Program-made: the position numbers and the translations under genes
The notes under the pieces: model-generated
What the model saw: only the letters and a program-made list of their open reading frames with translations
Databases searched by the model: none
What the model was told of the DNA's origin: nothing
Source: Pelomonas sp052436255
Lineage (GTDB): Bacteria > Pseudomonadota > Gammaproteobacteria > Burkholderiales > Burkholderiaceae_C
Direction of reading: 5' to 3'
NCBI GenBank assembly: GCA_052436255.1
Contig: JBQVNP010000139.1
Coordinates: forward strand, 1 to 14,279
Length of the DNA: 14,279 nt
Shown here: positions 12,539-14,279 of the stretch, piece after piece
Layout: each line of letters begins with the position of its first letter
How positions within the stretch are numbered: the stretch's first letter is position 1

Positions 12539-13423
12539 GTGCGCGAGTTCGGCGACCCGTACAGCTATCCCGGCACCCGAGTTCTTCGCAACAAGCAGGA
12601 CATCCGCGACGATGCAAAGCTGACCGAGTTCGAGTACGAAGCCACCGCGCTGCGTGCTGCCGAGCTGCGAGAGAAACCGATCAGTGGCAAGCATGACCTG
12701 GCGCAGTTGCAGGCCACGCACAAGCACCTGTTCCAGGACGTGTACGAATGGGCCGGAGAGCTGCGAACGGTGAACATCGCCAAGGGCGGTTCGCAGTTTG
12801 CGCAGCCCGCATTCATCGAGAGTCAGGCGCGCTCGCTCACGAAGGAGCTGGAGAAGGAAGGCAACCTCCGCGGGCTCGAAAAGCCGGAGTTCGTCGATCG
12901 GCTGGCCTACTACTACTCGGAGTACAACGCTCTGCACCCCTTCAGAGAGGGAAATGGGAGAGCCACCCGTGAATTCATCGGTCAGATCGCCCGCGACGCA
13001 GGATACGAGCTGGACCAGACACGAATCGATAACGCCAAGGGCCAGTGGAACGAAGCGGCAAGGCGCAGTTTCCACGGCGACCTCGAAGGCGTCAAACAGA
13101 TCTTCTCCGAAGCGATCCGGCCGGCGCGCGCAGTGGCCTTCGAGCACTTGCCACAAGCCGAGGCAGTGGCCAAGCACCCCGAGTTGAAGGGTACGTATGC
13201 AGGCTTGGCGGCAGTGAAGGACGCGTATTCGCAGCGATTTCCCGGTGATGGTTCATTGCAGAACAAGTATTTGACACAGGCGCAGGGCGCCGTGGCCAAG
13301 GCACTCGACGCCGGCAAGACCCCCGAGCCGAAAGCGGAACGTGCTTCCCCTGTGCAGCAGCAGCCAGAGCACAAGAATCCAGCAGAAGCAGGAAAGCAAA
13401 GACCGCCGACGCCAGAGCGGTGA
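12539..13423 (+). CDS. Fic-domain toxin (VbhT-like AMP transferase)
   Basis: A 294-residue protein starting at GTG 12539. The N-terminus reads FGDPYSYPGTRVLRNKQDIR, typical of plasmid and phage Fic toxins. The flap lies around KGGSQFA (about 82-90). The active motif HPFREGNGRATR is complete at 133-144, with catalytic His133, so AMP transfer is predicted. VbhT-like toxins modify DNA gyrase and topoisomerase IV. After the Fic core, residues about 200-260 are helical (AVAKHPELKGTYAGLAAVKD) and resemble extensions seen in conjugative-plasmid Fic proteins. I see no OB or BID domain of the kind that follows Fic in VbhT. The last 35 residues are Pro/Gln/Lys-rich and end PPTPER. Paired with VbhA two bases upstream, it is a plasmid maintenance or inter-bacterial toxin candidate. 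Confidence 0.92.
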   Translation: MREFGDPYSYPGTRVLRNKQDIRDDAKLTEFEYEATALRAAELREKPISGKHDLAQLQATHKHLFQDVYEWAGELRTVNIAKGGSQFAQPAFIESQARSLTKELEKEGNLRGLEKPEFVDRLAYYYSEYNALHPFREGNGRATREFIGQIARDAGYELDQTRIDNAKGQWNEAARRSFHGDLEGVKQIFSEAIRPARAVAFEHLPQAEAVAKHPELKGTYAGLAAVKDAYSQRFPGDGSLQNKYLTQAQGAVAKALDAGKTPEPKAERASPVQQQPEHKNPAEAGKQRPPTPER

Positions 13424-13498
13424 ATCCGTCGGCCTTCGTGTTGTTTCCGCAGCTTCCACGCCGCTATCGCGCCCATTTGACGCATACTTCGCTTGTTG

Positions 13499-13515
13499 CG
13501 CGCATGTTATGCGCG
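13499..13515. promoter_or_regulatory. perfect 7-bp inverted repeat before the 197-residue gene
   Basis: CGCGCAT (13499-13505) and ATGCGCG (13509-13515) are exact reverse complements around GTT. The repeat lies in the 144-base gap after the Fic gene, 53 bases before the next start. No T-tract follows. It is a possible operator or mRNA hairpin. TTGACG at 13478-13483 could be a -35, but I see no well-spaced -10. Confidence 0.35.
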
Positions 13516-13567
13516 ACATGGCGAAGGCCGCGGCCCGATTTCTGCGGCTGGGGAAGTAGGGGGAGAG

Positions 13568-14161
13568 ATGTTCGGATTCTTCAAGAGCGCAAAGCTCAAA
13601 AAGCTCGAAGTGCTTGCGACAACTCGGAATGACACCGGTGGGCTATTCAAGCGGATTGATGAGAACCGCGAATTGCTCGAAGTGCTGTTCCGCGAGGCAC
13701 CCAGCTTCATGCAGAGTCACCCATGGGTCGAAGGCTGGATCAAGGGCAATGACGCCTTTTTTGAGGGCGTGAGAAGCACCTTAGGCCTCGAACTAGACAA
13801 CCTGCACCCGTTCTTGGCAAACCGTGTGCCGCGCGCCTGGCCCCAGCCGTTGGCGGCACAACCACCTCGGTTGTCGGAGCGTGCACCAGCGCAGCCGAGC
13901 CCTGATTGGAAGGCACATGCGTACCCCCTACAGCAGGTCGTGATTAAGCTTCAGGGGACTCGGCGAAGCAACAAGACGGCCATCATCAATCAACTCGAAA
14001 TCGTGCGCTCTCGGCTGCAAGTGGGCGAAGCAAAGGGAAGCGAGCACGACGACGATTTCGGGTACTCATTCACGTACCACTACGCCGTCGACGGGCCATC
14101 CTTCTTCGATGAACCCTGCGGATATGAAGGCGACCTGTATCCGTCGGGCAAGCAAGGGTGA
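13568..14161 (+). CDS. unrecognised 197-residue protein
   Basis: I do not recognise the family. The N-terminus (MFGFFKSAKLKKLEVL) is basic and amphipathic. Residues about 20-70 are helical with NDTGGLFKRIDENRELLEVL and SHPWVEGWIKGNDAFFEGV, an aromatic-rich pattern that looks conserved. A Pro/Ala-rich linker (about 85-117) leads to a C-terminal part with QQVVIKLQGTRRSNKTAIIN and then an acidic, aromatic stretch (EHDDDFGYSFTYHYAVDG). There is no signal peptide, membrane helix or catalytic motif. The two-part layout suggests a helical N-terminal module and a separate beta-rich domain. The ATG at 13568 follows a run of five G and GAG (from 13559); the frame is open further upstream, but without a better start. 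It follows the Fic gene by 144 bases and may be independently transcribed. Confidence 0.7.
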   Translation: MFGFFKSAKLKKLEVLATTRNDTGGLFKRIDENRELLEVLFREAPSFMQSHPWVEGWIKGNDAFFEGVRSTLGLELDNLHPFLANRVPRAWPQPLAAQPPRLSERAPAQPSPDWKAHAYPLQQVVIKLQGTRRSNKTAIINQLEIVRSRLQVGEAKGSEHDDDFGYSFTYHYAVDGPSFFDEPCGYEGDLYPSGKQG

Positions 14162-14167
14162 GCGCGT

Positions 14168-14279
14168 GTGAAGACGATGAGATTCCATCTCTCAGATCCG
14201 CTCGCTACCGTGGTAGCCCTCAAGCGTTTCACGCGCGGGCACAAGTACCCACGTCTGGGCGTAGTCGACGAAGCCTCCG
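14168..14279 (+). CDS. start of an unidentified gene, cut by the window edge
   Basis: From GTG 14168 the frame stays open to the window end (37 codons): VKTMRFHLSDPLATVVALKR, then FTRGHKYPRLGVVDEAS. AAGGG about ten bases upstream, partly in the end of the previous gene, could be the ribosome site; the ATG at 14177 is an alternative start. It begins six bases after the preceding stop, so the two genes are likely co-transcribed. Too little is visible to name it. Confidence 0.45.
   Translation, partial: MKTMRFHLSDPLATVVALKRFTRGHKYPRLGVVDEAS

Noticed and set aside
13470..13520. Possible integron attC-like site around the GTTATGC sequence
   Set aside because: GTTATGC does not fit GTTRRRY, no partner RYYYAAC core is placed correctly, and no integrase is in the window.
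13493..13567. Upstream extension of the 197-residue protein by 25 codons
   Set aside because: The extension covers the 7-bp inverted repeat, lacks a ribosome site and reads as low-quality coding; ATG 13568 has a G-rich site just before it.

Overview
The window looks like part of a conjugative plasmid or integrative conjugative element of a GC-rich proteobacterium, most likely a betaproteobacterium of the Burkholderiales. The reasons are the gene content (KfrB-like and LPD7 proteins, a plasmid-type topoisomerase III, a TraX-family protein, mazEF, a VbhA/Fic pair), the uniformly high GC and the densely overlapping genes. No replication gene, relaxase or complete type IV secretion component is visible, so the host and the incompatibility group cannot be fixed from this window.

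Positions 1-10620 form a single plus-strand block. It opens with the 3' end of an unidentified gene. A DNA-processing/envelope set follows: a KfrB-like protein, an OmpA-family lipoprotein, a 726-residue LPD7 protein and an 855-residue topoisomerase III. Next comes a surface set: a TraX-type membrane protein (F TraX acetylates pilin), a large trimeric autotransporter adhesin of the YadA class, and an SGNH/GDSL-esterase lipoprotein whose start overlaps the adhesin stop codon. Most junctions overlap or lie within 15 bases. The exception is the 153-base leader before the adhesin, which contains a 10-bp inverted repeat. A strong intrinsic terminator at 10645-10677 closes the block.

Positions 10621-11012 lie between convergent genes and appear non-coding. 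They are rich in ordered repeats: a perfect 8-bp palindrome, three iteron-like copies built on GAAATGGCG about three helical turns apart, two DnaA-box-like 9-mers facing each other, and a long terminator-like hairpin. This is the best candidate here for an undescribed cis-acting site, such as a vegetative origin or a partition site.

Positions 11013-12180 are a minus-strand cluster read as mazE, mazF, a small two-helix membrane protein and a small DUF3717-like protein, with a good sigma-70 promoter at 12208-12236. Diverging from it is a VbhA-type antitoxin and Fic-toxin pair (12294-13423). This Fic protein has no recognisable BID secretion domain; it has a plasmid-type helical extension and a basic, proline-rich tail. 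Two proteins of the transfer block end in the same Pro-Glu-Arg style, which raises the inferred possibility of a shared type IV secretion signal. The window ends with an unrecognised 197-residue protein and the start of another gene.

Overall, the left two thirds appear to serve DNA transfer and cell-cell contact, and the right third holds maintenance or toxin-antitoxin functions. All functional statements come from reading motifs by eye; no database search was possible.
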